Origin: Planctomycetaceae bacterium
GTDB taxonomy: Bacteria; Planctomycetota; Planctomycetia; Planctomycetales; Planctomycetaceae
DNA: 64,000 bases
Assembly (NCBI GenBank): GCA_041398785.1
Contig: JAWKUA010000009.1
Location: 186,001-250,000, forward strand
Direction: 5' to 3'
Shown: one piece after another, positions 45,001 through 53,974 of the stretch
Layout of the letters: every line of letters starts with the position of its first letter
Numbering within the stretch: position 1 is the first letter of the stretch
Program-made: the position numbers and the translations under genes
The notes under the pieces: model-generated
Seen by the model: the letters and a program-made list of their open reading frames with translations, nothing else
Database searches by the model: none
What the model was told of the DNA's origin: nothing

Positions 45001-45379
45001 GCCGCAGTTCTTCATCACTGAACGTGGTCTGGTCGCCGTCGATGTCATAGACGGGAGTGATGATGTCATTGTCGTTGTTGAACTGAGCGGTCCACTGGGA
45101 ATTGCTCTCGACGTGGCCGTCAAAGTCCAGGTAGATCGTCACCGGTGCCCCCGGAAGACTGTCCAACTGGGGAATCGAAGTCAGCGGGTTCATCTGTCCC
45201 GGATTTCCGACCCCGGGTTCCGGCCCCACATAGCTTTGCCCCAGAACTGCGGTCGCACTCAAGAGTGTTCGCGGCTCGCACAACTCAATGGACGGTATAG
45301 AGTTGCGCCGCGGTTGAGGACGCCGGACTGCGCGACGATTGCGGGAAATCAGGCTGCCGAGGAATTCACTGATTGCCAT
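42032..45379 (-). CDS. Large secreted metzincin metalloprotease with PPC and fibronectin-type repeats
   Basis: 1115 residues. A short N-terminal segment with LCEPRTLLSA resembles the LEPRxLL motif typical of planctomycete secreted giants. The protease domain (about 75-300) has HEAGHALGLQHH at 213-224 (HExxHxxGxxH) and GPIMG as the Met-turn, defining a metzincin. A PPC-like beta domain follows (about 315-420, DADYFEFDTDAGDLSFS). Then come six fibronectin-III-like repeats with Trp/Tyr anchors (ARYELEVTN, AYQYDLWVND, VSYELWVNH, TVYDLWLND). The tail is Glu/Ala-rich. A GTG at 45403 is possible, but ATG 45379 with AAGGA upstream is preferred. It likely digests external protein. Confidence 0.87.
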   Translation of the reverse strand: MAISEFLGSLISRNRRAVRRPQPRRNSIPSIELCEPRTLLSATAVLGQSYVGPEPGVGNPGQMNPLTSIPQLDSLPGAPVTIYLDFDGHVESNSQWTAQFNNDNDIITPVYDIDGDQTTFSDEELRRIEEIWYRVSEDFAPFNVNVTTIDPGSYNNFETLLVSIGGAGPWLGTAAGGVAWLDSFSNDLSNTVYAFTDNLGNGFAKYTALTASHEAGHALGLQHHSVFDASGNKTAEYDGGTPTLGPIMGAPFDSLRELWNDGPSSLGATVLQDDLAVMTRAQNQTFAYRVDDHGNNRATATVLDSSLPGVSGSGIIERVGDADYFEFDTDAGDLSFSASGLDLTQIYPANTNNPGTNLDIVLTLYDNQGNVVATGNPTNSLNASLTANVAAGTYYIAVGSTGQYGSLGAYTLDGTIIPLAAAPTMIGPNGLQTQSTLTFLWTPTLNAARYELEVTNTGTGNVTYSNANITAVVFTPGFQFPEGDYTARVRAIQSNGVVSEWSNVVSFNVDLPAPTRPVITNPSVDVTTSAFPNFAWTAENATSYSLEVDRQDAATGAWVRVINRTNHTTQSYTHFSPLGEAMYRVRARAFNSIGEVSAWSLYEEFRIDIPTPAAPVLVPFAGAVETATPKITWNAVEYAYQYDLWVNDLSHGKSQVIRVRDIEGQTFYNIVNAMPQGTYRAWVRAVNGAGEYSAWSTPETFLIDILAPTRPTVTGPAGDANGVVRTPTPTFQWTAAERAVSYELWVNHDTSGTVRIVHQTGIGGLTYPATDELPEGDFRAWVRAFNSAGEAGPWSVPLRFSIDVPVPSQPVIVAPTSGPSGSVTDATPTINWLVDVPGTVYDLWLNDTTSNKSQVIRVQDLDTTSFTVPDSQILEEHVYTAWVRAGNSVGEFSRWSEPFVFRIDVPNATTPIIIAPTGTVTTSRPTFIWEHTDGNVRYQILVRDLERNENIVLDVEDFSVDGSSGTAAYTSQTDFRTGTYRFWIRAFNSQGSASSWSSDRSFAIMASADSATGFNPHFDLVSGDLLLTEQDRSSQIRERQPAESARRTVVVHEVEQADAATVERSEAREEVAAPALESATHDAVSAVMAELADPTARLAIEMDDTSRAAMELPGV

Positions 45380-46007
45380 GCGAAAGGGATCCTTTTCGAT
45401 CACGGTTGCTGTCTACGAGTCGACTGTTCCGTCACCATGTCCGGCTCCGATGTACCGAGGCCTGGCCCGGGTCCGGTAAGGTTTTCGATTCTGCCGATTT
45501 GTGTGCCGCTGGAAACCGAAATGCCGGTCATTGCAGACTCTTCAGCGCACAGAACACCTATCTGAATCGTTCTTCGGACGCGAATCCAGATTTTCTTACC
45601 GTCCCATGTCGGTTCTTCTGCATTTCCGCCATCAGTTCAACGTTCGACGGTACCGTCCGAAGAAGCGGTCGAACCCCCATCGGAAGGCGTGGAACGACCG
45701 AATCGACTGGAAGCAGCCGCGTGACCGGCACAAACCGATTCGACCGTGACTTCCACAGGACGCCGATCTGGCCCCGACCTAACACGATTGACCCCCGGAG
45801 CCTCCCGCTGGAAGCAGTCGCCCGGCGGCGATTCTGCATCGTGCAACTCACCTGCGAAAACGTCGCGACGAATCGGTCCTCGCCATTTCACCGCCCGCCT
45901 CCCGGATCCGCGATTGCCGGACTGGCCGCGTCTTCCTGTGTCCGGCTGTATTGACGGACCGCTGTGCTGACCGGCCCGAGTCGTGGCCTTTTCGCTCGAA
46001 GGACAGG
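45380..46007. other. Long intergenic region upstream of the metzincin
   Basis: About 630 bases between two minus-strand genes. Several open frames exist on both strands, but they are Arg/Ser-rich with no start signals or family features. It probably includes the promoter and leader of the metzincin gene. No repeats or hairpins stood out. Confidence 0.45.
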
Positions 46008-46430
46008 CTACTCGCCGATGATTTTGACCAGCACACGTTTCCGGCGCCGGCCATCGAATTCGTAGTAAAAGATGTGTTCCCATGGTCCCAGATGCAGCTT
46101 TCCTTCGGTAATTGCAACGACAACCTCCCGACCCATGATTTGCCGCTTGTGGTGAGCGTCGGCGTTGTCTTCGCCCGTGCGATTGTGGTGATACCGCTCC
46201 GGCGACGGGTCGAACGGAGCCAGTTCCTCCAGCCACCTGTCGTAGTCACGATGCAGCCCGGATTCGTTGTCGTTGATGAAGACCGATGCCGTAATGTGCA
46301 TCGCGTTGACCAGAACCAGCCCTTCCCGGACACCGCTTTCCTGAACCAGAGATGCGACGTCTTCGTGAATGGAGACAATCGCGCGGCGTTCGGGGACGTT
46401 CATCCAGAGTTCTTTGGTCAGACTTTTCAT
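46008..46430 (-). CDS. YjbQ/UPF0047 family protein
   Basis: A 140-residue member of the UPF0047 family. Conserved pieces are AMHITASVFINDNE, the HRDYDRWLEELAPF segment, YHHN, NADAHHKRQIMG and LGPWEHIFYYEFDG. Some homologues complement thiamine phosphate synthase weakly, so the true role is unsettled. The ATG overlaps the stop of the LeuA-family gene in an ATGA (46427-46430), indicating translational coupling. Confidence 0.9.
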   Translation of the reverse strand: MKSLTKELWMNVPERRAIVSIHEDVASLVQESGVREGLVLVNAMHITASVFINDNESGLHRDYDRWLEELAPFDPSPERYHHNRTGEDNADAHHKRQIMGREVVVAITEGKLHLGPWEHIFYYEFDGRRRKRVLVKIIGE

Positions 46431-47665
46431 GATGTCGCCAGTTGCTTCAACAGGTCGTCATCCACGACGGTGCCCTTTGGTAGCTGCTTGATGAGTTCCA
46501 CGACGGACATCACCTGATTGTCCGTCGGAGCCAGGCCGAGATCCTGCAAACGATGGGCGACAGCGCGACGTCCGCTGTGCCGCCCCAGCACGAGCTGAAT
46601 ACCGCCGGCACCGACCTTTTCCGGCCGAAACGGCAGGTACGTATCGGGATTCTTCAACAGGCCGTCCTGGTGAATACCGGCTTCCGTGGCAAAGATGTTT
46701 TGTCCGCCGATCGGCTTCATTCGAGGAATCACGACACCTGTCAATTCCGCCACCAGATGGCAAAGCGGCGCCAGCTTTGTTGTGTCGACGCGGAACGTTC
46801 GCCGGTACTGATCCGGATGCATCGCCAGCGTCATCACGACTTCTTCCAGCGACGCGTTGCCGGCGCGTTCGCCGATGCCGTTGACCGTACACTGCACCAC
46901 GTTTGCTCCTTCCTCAATGCAGGCCAGTGTATTCGCCACCGCCAGGCCAAGGTCGTTGTGGAAGTGAACGGCCAGCAGTGCCCGGTTCAGATTCGGCACT
47001 CCATCCTGAATTCGTCGAATGAAGTCGGCGGCCTTCCTCGGTGTCAGAATCCCCACCGTGTCAGGAAACCCGATGGTGGTGGCTCCGGCGTCGATGGCTT
47101 CGCGATAACACCGGCACAGAAAATCGACTTCCGTGCGGCTGGCGTCTTCCGGACTGAACGCAACGATCCGGAATTTCGACGACGCATAGCTGACGCTGTC
47201 CGAAATGATCTTCAGGACTTCCGTCTGAGACTTCCGCAGCTTGTGCTGGCGGTGCAGCGGACTGGTGCCGCAAAACAAACTGACTCCGCGCTTGTGGTGC
47301 GGATTCCCTTCCAGTGCCCGATCGGCTGCGTCGATGTCTGCATTGACGGTGCGGCAAAGAGCCGTCAGCACCGGCTTCTTCACGACGCCGATCATTTTCC
47401 GGATCGCTTCGACATCCGCTTCACTGGATGCCGGAAACCCGGCGTCCAGCGAGTGTACTCCGGCCGCCTCCAGGGCCTGCGCGATTTGCAGCTTGTCATC
47501 CGGTTCCAGCGTTGCTCCCGGCATCTGCTCACCGTCTCGAAGCGTCGTGTCGCTGAACAACACGGCTCCGGAGCGCTTGTGATGACTGATGACCGCCTGA
47601 GCAATCGTGTCCAGCACGTTCCGGCCAAGCCGCTGAAACAGGTTGTCAGACGTTTCCAATGACAT
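46427..47665 (-). CDS. 2-isopropylmalate/homocitrate synthase family protein
   Basis: A 412-residue HMGL-type acyltransferase. FSDTTLRDGEQMPG holds the metal-binding Asp and catalytic Arg, HFHNDLGLAVAN the two metal His, and NGIGERAGNASLEEVVM the acetyl-CoA site. TEAGIHQDGLLKNPDTY follows. The C-terminal regulatory domain of classical LeuA is absent, as in NifV/homocitrate or short isopropylmalate synthases. The expected reaction joins acetyl-CoA to a 2-oxo acid; the exact acid cannot be told. It is coupled to YjbQ downstream. Confidence 0.85.
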   Translation of the reverse strand: MSLETSDNLFQRLGRNVLDTIAQAVISHHKRSGAVLFSDTTLRDGEQMPGATLEPDDKLQIAQALEAAGVHSLDAGFPASSEADVEAIRKMIGVVKKPVLTALCRTVNADIDAADRALEGNPHHKRGVSLFCGTSPLHRQHKLRKSQTEVLKIISDSVSYASSKFRIVAFSPEDASRTEVDFLCRCYREAIDAGATTIGFPDTVGILTPRKAADFIRRIQDGVPNLNRALLAVHFHNDLGLAVANTLACIEEGANVVQCTVNGIGERAGNASLEEVVMTLAMHPDQYRRTFRVDTTKLAPLCHLVAELTGVVIPRMKPIGGQNIFATEAGIHQDGLLKNPDTYLPFRPEKVGAGGIQLVLGRHSGRRAVAHRLQDLGLAPTDNQVMSVVELIKQLPKGTVVDDDLLKQLATS

Positions 47666-47766
47666 GAAGTACTCGCGGAAGACAAAATTGGCGACGACGG
47701 CATTCTGCCAGCATCGCGCGATCCACGCGAGAGACTCGCGGAACGGGCGGGCGAATTCAGCGTTCA

Positions 47767-47820
47767 GGCGTCAGTTGTCAGATCTCAGATCTCAGATCTC
47801 AGATTTGTAATTTCAGATCT
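47767..47820 (-). repeat. ATCTGA-type intergenic repeat, copy 2
   Basis: On the minus strand this reads AGATCTGAAATT, AATCTGAG, then repeated ATCTGAG units and CTGACAACTGAC. On the plus strand, 47779-47806 is CAGATCT three times plus CAGATTT. It shares a 14-base core and the overall arrangement with 7157-7196. It lies between the LeuA-family and VWA genes. Confidence 0.7.
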
Positions 47821-47883
47821 TTACAACGTTGCTGTTGCCGACGGCGCGGGTTGTCGAAGCCGGGTTCACAAGCAGTCGCGTGT

Positions 47884-50163
47884 TCATTGACCTTCCAGTC
47901 CGCCGTGTCCCCGCAGCACAAGCCGCCTGGTCATCCACAGTTCAAACACCAGCATTCCCAGAAAACTAAACATCAGCAAAGCCCACAATTCGCTGTGAGA
48001 CTCGTCGCCGTACAGCAACCTGGCAAGCGTCGCTGTGGAATCCACGAATGTCATTCTGTTGTTGACGATCAGACGGCTGCGGTCATCGTCATTCAGCTCG
48101 GCCGAATCGTCTTCGGAATGATCATAGTTGACGACGAAGGAATCGATTGGCCTGGACCCGACGTCTGCGTCCCTGCCCGCGGGTCGCAATTCGTAGACCC
48201 CCGGCAGCGTCGTGCGAGCCAGCATGGCGATTGACTCGGATTCACCGGTCGACAGCTCCGCATCCAGCCGCCGGTTAAAAGGAGCGTCAAACTTCAGTTC
48301 CGGAAGCGGCATGTCGTTGGCCGGCAGCGGCAACGTGGCCAGCAGCGGTTCACCAAAGCTGACATTGCGGCGAACTTTGGACGACGCCATTTGAAAGATG
48401 GCTTCGTGAATAAACGGCACGAAATCGGGCCTCGCGGGAAGGTTGTTCCAGCGTGTGTCGAGTGTTGTCGTCGAAATCAGCACGGTTCCCCTGCCGCACC
48501 TGACACTGAACAGCAGTGGATCTCCGGTCGCCAATTGAGCCAGCGCAATCGGCGGTTCTGCGGGAAGCACATCGTCATCGAGTTCGTCGACCAGCGCTTC
48601 GCCGTCAGCATCGTTCGAAGGAACCGGCGCCGCGGAAAGATCCGCCAGCCACCACTTTTCGTAAGATGCCTTCAGAAAGCTGCTGTCCTCGCGTGCCCGA
48701 AAACGGTCCAACCAGCCTGCCTGCAGACTGTAGGGAAGCACGCGCGTCGGTTCCGGAGCATCCGGGTCGACCTCACGGATCCGAGTGAGCTTCATCGCCG
48801 GCAGCAATCCGGATTCCACAAACAGAGCATTGAACGCTGCCGGTGTCGTATCGGGTCCCAGCGAAATGAAGACTCCGCTGCCGCGCTTCACGGAATCCCG
48901 GATCACTTCTGAGATCCCATCGGGCAGACGATCGACGTCCGGCAGAACAACGACAGCGGCTGCCGTGACGTCGTCTGCAGTGACATCCGAAGCCCGCACG
49001 ACCCTGGCCTTCACCCACGGCGACTTGTTCTGCGGAGCCGTCAGTGCCGCGGCGGCAAAGAACGTGTGGCCTTCCGAGGCAACCAGACTGCGCGACGATT
49101 CGACCAGCAGCACAGGAATGGCCGAAGTGACGCGCACGGCGGCGTCGGCTGAATTGTCGATCAGCAGCGGATCATTCGGCACGTCGGCCTGAACCGACAG
49201 CCGACGCGTGCCTTCCGACGGAAAACGATACTCCAGCTCAACGACCGCATCGGAATTTGCCGGAACGGAAACGCTGGTGTCCTTCTCAGCCAGCCGCTGA
49301 CCATCGACCAGCACGTGCAGCGGCACAACAACGGCCGTGCTGCCGGAATTCCGGACAGCTACACGAAATCGCACCGGAAATCCAGGAACCGTCAGGTCTC
49401 GCGACAGATCCAGCCGACCAACGGCAATGTTCTGTCCCAACGGTGCCAGTCCGTCGCTGATGTCGACGACCCAGAACCGGGGACGCACTGACGGAAAACT
49501 CAGAAGGTCGTCGAATCGCTTCCACAACGGATCATTTTCCACAGCCCACCCGGCTCGCTGGCGATCGGTCAGCACAATGATCTCGCGTCTGCCGTTGCTG
49601 CTGCGGCTCAGCATTCCGACGGCCAGTTCGCCGGCCGCCTGGAGGTTTGCGGCTCCCGACGGCGGTGCCAGTTGAACGATGCTGTCACGGACAAGGTCGC
49701 GGTCGTGAATCGGCGATTCAATCACGGCGACCGGTCGGTCACGAGCGTCAATGACGGCGACCGTGTCTCCGGGCTGCAGCGTGTCCAGAAACTCAATCGC
49801 GCGCTTCACTGCCTTTTGGTGCAGCGTCGTCAACCCGTCGCTGCGAGCCATGGAATTCGATCCGTCGATCACCAGCACCACATCGCGTGATCCGCCGGAT
49901 CGATAACCGGTCAGAAACCCGGTGTCGATCCACGGACGAGCCGCCGCGAACGCAAGCAGGAAGATCAGTCCGATTCGAACAAGCAGCAGCAGCAATTCTT
50001 CCAGCTTCAGCCGGCGACGCGTGCGCCGACTGGGGTCCAGAAACTGCATGGCTCCCCATTCGACAATGTCGAATTTTCGGCGACTGAGCAAATGGGCAAT
50101 CACCGGTAACGCGACACCGGCCAGCCCGAGCAGCATCAGCGGGTTCAGAAAAAACTGCAGCAT
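47884..50163 (-). CDS. BatA/VWA-domain membrane protein
   Basis: About 759 residues. The N-terminus has the BatA-type helical hairpin (FFLNPLMLLGLAGVALPVIAHLL, then RRKFDIVEWGAMQFLDPSRR) and a second helix near 60-80. The von Willebrand A domain has the MIDAS start VIDGSNSMARSDG. A large beta-rich extracytoplasmic region follows, with a final helix near the C-terminus. This architecture is common in planctomycetes, often beside MoxR-type AAA ATPases and DUF58 proteins; none is adjacent here. ATG 50163 follows a GTG two codons upstream. Role unknown. Confidence 0.85.
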   Translation of the reverse strand: MLQFFLNPLMLLGLAGVALPVIAHLLSRRKFDIVEWGAMQFLDPSRRTRRRLKLEELLLLLVRIGLIFLLAFAAARPWIDTGFLTGYRSGGSRDVVLVIDGSNSMARSDGLTTLHQKAVKRAIEFLDTLQPGDTVAVIDARDRPVAVIESPIHDRDLVRDSIVQLAPPSGAANLQAAGELAVGMLSRSSNGRREIIVLTDRQRAGWAVENDPLWKRFDDLLSFPSVRPRFWVVDISDGLAPLGQNIAVGRLDLSRDLTVPGFPVRFRVAVRNSGSTAVVVPLHVLVDGQRLAEKDTSVSVPANSDAVVELEYRFPSEGTRRLSVQADVPNDPLLIDNSADAAVRVTSAIPVLLVESSRSLVASEGHTFFAAAALTAPQNKSPWVKARVVRASDVTADDVTAAAVVVLPDVDRLPDGISEVIRDSVKRGSGVFISLGPDTTPAAFNALFVESGLLPAMKLTRIREVDPDAPEPTRVLPYSLQAGWLDRFRAREDSSFLKASYEKWWLADLSAAPVPSNDADGEALVDELDDDVLPAEPPIALAQLATGDPLLFSVRCGRGTVLISTTTLDTRWNNLPARPDFVPFIHEAIFQMASSKVRRNVSFGEPLLATLPLPANDMPLPELKFDAPFNRRLDAELSTGESESIAMLARTTLPGVYELRPAGRDADVGSRPIDSFVVNYDHSEDDSAELNDDDRSRLIVNNRMTFVDSTATLARLLYGDESHSELWALLMFSFLGMLVFELWMTRRLVLRGHGGLEGQ

Positions 50164-50269
50164 CGACACAAGCTACGGAACACACCGGCCTCGCCGCAAG
50201 GATCACACCACCCGTCGGCTCAGGCCGCCGACTTGAGTGCCGCGTGCCGGATGTCGGGCGGCGGAACGG

Positions 50270-53200
50270 TCAGTCTTCGTCCTGTTCCCACAGTCCCGTA
50301 CCGTCCGAGATCACGATGTCGAAGCATTCTTCCGGCGTGGCAGCAACCAGCAGTCGGAAGTCGGCTCCGTGTCCGTACCGCAGAGCGTTGGGCTTACCGG
50401 TTGCGGCCAGTTGTTCCAGGTCGCGACGAAGCAGTGACGTGCCGCGGCGAAAGTCGATCAGCAGCCACGCCTGCAGCCACTGATCGAACAGAGAAACACC
50501 GCCCTCGCCGCGAGGAATCTGGGCTTCTTTTTCGGCGATGCTGTTCAGCAGATCGCGGGCCGCGAACTGATCGACGAGTGCCAGAATCTTTGCCGATGTA
50601 ATCGTCGCCTGCAGCCGCTGCTGACCGGAATTCACAGATCCTTTGGCTCGCGCGGCAAACCTGACGTGCCACACGACGCTTTCCAAATCCGGATACCCGG
50701 CCTGTTTTGCCTGAAACGCCAGAGCGGCAGCGAATGGACCACCTTCACCATAGTTGCTCCAACCGGAGTACGCGTTCTCTTCCGCGCGATGAATCGCCAG
50801 CGCTTCGTCAATCAGAGTCCACGCCAGGGGCTGATCCAGGCGGGCAACTTCGACGGCAAGGCAGCCGAGCGCCTGAGCACGATTGTCCGGTTCTTCGCAC
50901 TGGCGGACGAGTCGGATGGCCTGATCCAGATCGGTTCCGATCAGTTGCCTTGCGATCCGTAGCCGCGCGCGATTGCGGATGTTGGGAGCGTTGCCGTCTC
51001 CCTGCAGAGATTCCACGTCGCGAATGCTCCTGTCGAGATCCACCGTCGCCGCGGCCACCGCGACATCGGCCTGAGCGTCCGTGCGCTGGTAACCGGCTTC
51101 TTCCTGATCGGCCAGAGAACGGGCTCGAGCATAGTCGTAGACCGCCAATGCCGTTGCCGCATCCTTCCTGATCCAGCGGTTCCGTTCACCAGCAGCTTCT
51201 TCCAGCCGCGTCAGAGTCTTTTCAATCAGTTCGCGAGCTTCATCGTCGCGCCCAAGAAGCCGGTACAACCTTGCCAGCGGTGGGTAGTATTGCGGCGAAT
51301 CCTCGTTGTCTGCGATCTGCCGGGCGAGTTCCGCCAGCTTGACCACCGTCGCTCTGTCTGTTGCGTCATCGGAACCTGCCAGTTCCCGCGCTAAGGTGAG
51401 AGCCGTGTGAAGTCCGTGACCATTTCGCGTTTCGGACAACAACTCCACAGCGCGCTCCGGGTCTTCGTGGATCGACCACCTGGCGAATTCACACCGAACC
51501 ACACGATTGAAAGTCCCGCCCGCAAGTTCAGACATTGCCATCGCGGCGTCCGGGTCAATCCGGACCATCGCCTCCAGCAACCCGATCCGCGACGTGATCC
51601 GCGGATTCATGGGCATCTTCCATGCAGATTCGACGAGTTCCCGGGCTGTCGCCAGTTGGTCTTCCCGCTTTGGCGTCACGCGTTTCCGGACGCCGACGGG
51701 CGGAGAGTCGTTCGACCGAAGCGTGATTTCCGTGGATGGCTGGCCTCGCACAACAGTCGCTCCGCCGAATCGAAAACCGTTCGCGTCAGCAAAGACATAG
51801 CGCACGTCCGGCGCGACGCCTTCAAGCTTCCAGGCCCCCTGGCTGTCGGAGATACCGGACGCCATCCTCCATTCCTTGCCGGCGGAATAAATTTTCGCAC
51901 CGGCGATCGGATCTCCGTTCGCGTCGACCAACCGACCACTGACTTCCGCGGGCTGCGCGTCTGCCAGCACAATCGGTTCCAGTTCGACGACATCGCCGCG
52001 ACTGCCGCTTGTAAAAGGCGATTCGGCCGGCGTGAACCCTTCGGCCCGAACGGTGATGCGATAGCCGCGATCAGGCCATAGTGGACCGGTCGTGGCAACA
52101 CCGTCTGCGTCGGTTTGGACCGTGCCCGCGCCACCGGATATCGCCAGACCGGAATCGATCCACTTCGACACGTATTCGTAGGTCGTGCCGACCAGGACGT
52201 TCGCGTTCGGGATCGGATCGCGGCGAGAATCGACGATCCGGCAGCGAATCCGAAAGCCATGTTCCGGCGAGATCCTGACTTGCAGCGGCTGGCTGAGATT
52301 CAGTTCACCGGGTGTCACGACCAAAGCCGGATCGCTGATCGCTTCAGAAGTCCGGATTCGAATCGGCAGCGTGTCATTGAGTGCGACCTGACGGATCACA
52401 AATCGGCCGCGATCGTCGGTCAACTGTTCCCTTCCGTAATCTTTCTGTGCCGGATAGCCGGCCGGCGTGACGACCTTCACGACGGCGCGTGGAACGGCCT
52501 GCCCCCGCTCGTCAACGACCTCGATTTCCACATTTCCGGCCGGGTCCAGTAACAAATCCGGCCAATCCGTGTCGTCAGTGACATCCAGCGTCGGTATGCG
52601 AGACTTGTGTTCTTCGGAACGGCCTTCCGGGTCCAGGGGAACGTAGTCTTCCGGAACGTCGACGACCGTCGCGCGGTACCGGGCCGAAGTTCCGTGCAGG
52701 AGAAATCGCCCGTCGGCATCGGTTGTCGCTCGCGGCCCCCAGTGCAGCGTTCCCTCGACGAGTTTCATGAACTGCACCGTCGCCCCCGGGACTGGTTTCT
52801 GATCGGCCAGTCCCAGCACGCGGCCGGAGATTCGCAGACCTCGTTCGGCCGGCAACCTGAAATCTTCAGTTGACTGACCCGGTTCCAGCCGCACGACCGC
52901 AGCCTGAGCCGGCGAAAGCGGCATCGCCGGGTCATACTCGGCCGACACGCTGTAGTTTCCAGGCGGCAACGAGTCCCATGCAAACGTGCCGTCGGAAGCG
53001 ATATCGACCGTGTCGTAGAAACTGATTCCATACGCAGCCGACTTTACGTCCGTGACGATACTACCGGAGGCATCGTAATAGGCGGCAGCCCGGACGCTGA
53101 CGGTTCCGAGTTTCTTTCGAACTTCCGGCAACCGTTCCACCGTACCCGCGGGCCAGCCGATTGAGCCGGACAACCGCGCGGCCGGCCGAAGCGTGATGGT

Positions 53201-53890
53201 CAGTTGCTGGTCGAGATTGAACGTCAGCCGCGGCGCCGCGAAGCCATTCGTGGTGACGGTTGAATAAACCGCAGCGCCGGCGGGCACCATCGGTATCACG
53301 AACCGACCATCAGCGTCCGTCGTCGCGGTTCGCTGTTCCGCCATCTCCGCCGAAAACTTTGCGTAGTTGATGTCGTCCAGCCCCAGCTTCCGCGACGACA
53401 GTGTTTGTGGAACGATCTTCGCACCGGAAATCGGTTGCCCCTGATCGTCAACCAGACGACCTGCGAACGTCGTCGCCGGCTTCGTAGTCACGGTCAGAGG
53501 ACGCCGGCGGTGGTTATACAGTCGGCTGAAGAATCCCATCTCTGCCGTGCCGTACATCGCCCAGACGCTGAGCTGTCCGGGATTCGCGAAAACGACGTCC
53601 TCTTCGGGCAGATCGGTAAAGGTGAAATGGCCGTCGGCATCCGCCGTCGTCTGACCCAATGTGACCGGGGCGTCGTAGCTGCCCCCGAGCAACAACACCA
53701 CGGCGCCCGCGGCGGGAGCTCCCGTCGATGTTTCAACGGCACCCAGCACAAGCGGCTGATCAGTTTCGTCAGCAGGTCCCGCCAGCCCCGACTGCGCCCG
53801 CACGTCGGAGGACAAGGCAAGCACCAGCAACGGAAACAACACGACCAGGCACCGCCGCGTGCGGTGGCAATCAATCAGCCGTCTGAACAT
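50270..53890 (-). CDS. Secreted carboxypeptidase-regulatory-like repeat protein
   Basis: About 1206 residues: a Sec signal peptide (VVLFPLLVLALSSDVRAQ), then some seven to eight beta-sandwich units of the carboxypeptidase regulatory-like or CNA-B-like type. Typical units are ADGHFTFTDLPEEDV, GTFAWDSLPPGNYSVSA and DARGRFVIRQVALND-like turns; one begins VDANGDPIAGAKIYSA. From about residue 790 on the protein becomes helical and TPR-like (REL, ARARSLADQEEAG, ALAFQAKQAGYPD). No catalytic residues are evident. ATG 53890 has GGAGG upstream. Probable surface or envelope protein. Confidence 0.82.
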   Translation of the reverse strand: MFRRLIDCHRTRRCLVVLFPLLVLALSSDVRAQSGLAGPADETDQPLVLGAVETSTGAPAAGAVVLLLGGSYDAPVTLGQTTADADGHFTFTDLPEEDVVFANPGQLSVWAMYGTAEMGFFSRLYNHRRRPLTVTTKPATTFAGRLVDDQGQPISGAKIVPQTLSSRKLGLDDINYAKFSAEMAEQRTATTDADGRFVIPMVPAGAAVYSTVTTNGFAAPRLTFNLDQQLTITLRPAARLSGSIGWPAGTVERLPEVRKKLGTVSVRAAAYYDASGSIVTDVKSAAYGISFYDTVDIASDGTFAWDSLPPGNYSVSAEYDPAMPLSPAQAAVVRLEPGQSTEDFRLPAERGLRISGRVLGLADQKPVPGATVQFMKLVEGTLHWGPRATTDADGRFLLHGTSARYRATVVDVPEDYVPLDPEGRSEEHKSRIPTLDVTDDTDWPDLLLDPAGNVEIEVVDERGQAVPRAVVKVVTPAGYPAQKDYGREQLTDDRGRFVIRQVALNDTLPIRIRTSEAISDPALVVTPGELNLSQPLQVRISPEHGFRIRCRIVDSRRDPIPNANVLVGTTYEYVSKWIDSGLAISGGAGTVQTDADGVATTGPLWPDRGYRITVRAEGFTPAESPFTSGSRGDVVELEPIVLADAQPAEVSGRLVDANGDPIAGAKIYSAGKEWRMASGISDSQGAWKLEGVAPDVRYVFADANGFRFGGATVVRGQPSTEITLRSNDSPPVGVRKRVTPKREDQLATARELVESAWKMPMNPRITSRIGLLEAMVRIDPDAAMAMSELAGGTFNRVVRCEFARWSIHEDPERAVELLSETRNGHGLHTALTLARELAGSDDATDRATVVKLAELARQIADNEDSPQYYPPLARLYRLLGRDDEARELIEKTLTRLEEAAGERNRWIRKDAATALAVYDYARARSLADQEEAGYQRTDAQADVAVAAATVDLDRSIRDVESLQGDGNAPNIRNRARLRIARQLIGTDLDQAIRLVRQCEEPDNRAQALGCLAVEVARLDQPLAWTLIDEALAIHRAEENAYSGWSNYGEGGPFAAALAFQAKQAGYPDLESVVWHVRFAARAKGSVNSGQQRLQATITSAKILALVDQFAARDLLNSIAEKEAQIPRGEGGVSLFDQWLQAWLLIDFRRGTSLLRRDLEQLAATGKPNALRYGHGADFRLLVAATPEECFDIVISDGTGLWEQDED

Positions 53891-53901
53891 TGCCCTTCCT
53901 C

Positions 53902-53933
53902 CAACTGATGACCGTGGCAACTGATGACCGTGG
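53902..53933. repeat. Two-copy 16-bp tandem duplication
   Basis: CAACTGATGACCGTGG at 53902-53917 is repeated exactly at 53918-53933, just upstream of the start of the carboxypeptidase-regulatory gene. Confidence 0.85.
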
Positions 53934-53974
53934 CAGCGCCGCCATCGGATCGGAAAACGTTCACACCGCGCCTG

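Noticed and set aside
46553..47662. A 369-codon frame opposite the LeuA-type gene
   Set aside because: Antisense shadow of conserved motifs such as HFHNDLGL; no start signal.
47779..47806. A CRISPR array from the repeated CAGATCT units
   Set aside because: Units are seven bases long, directly abutting and without spacers; no cas genes are present.
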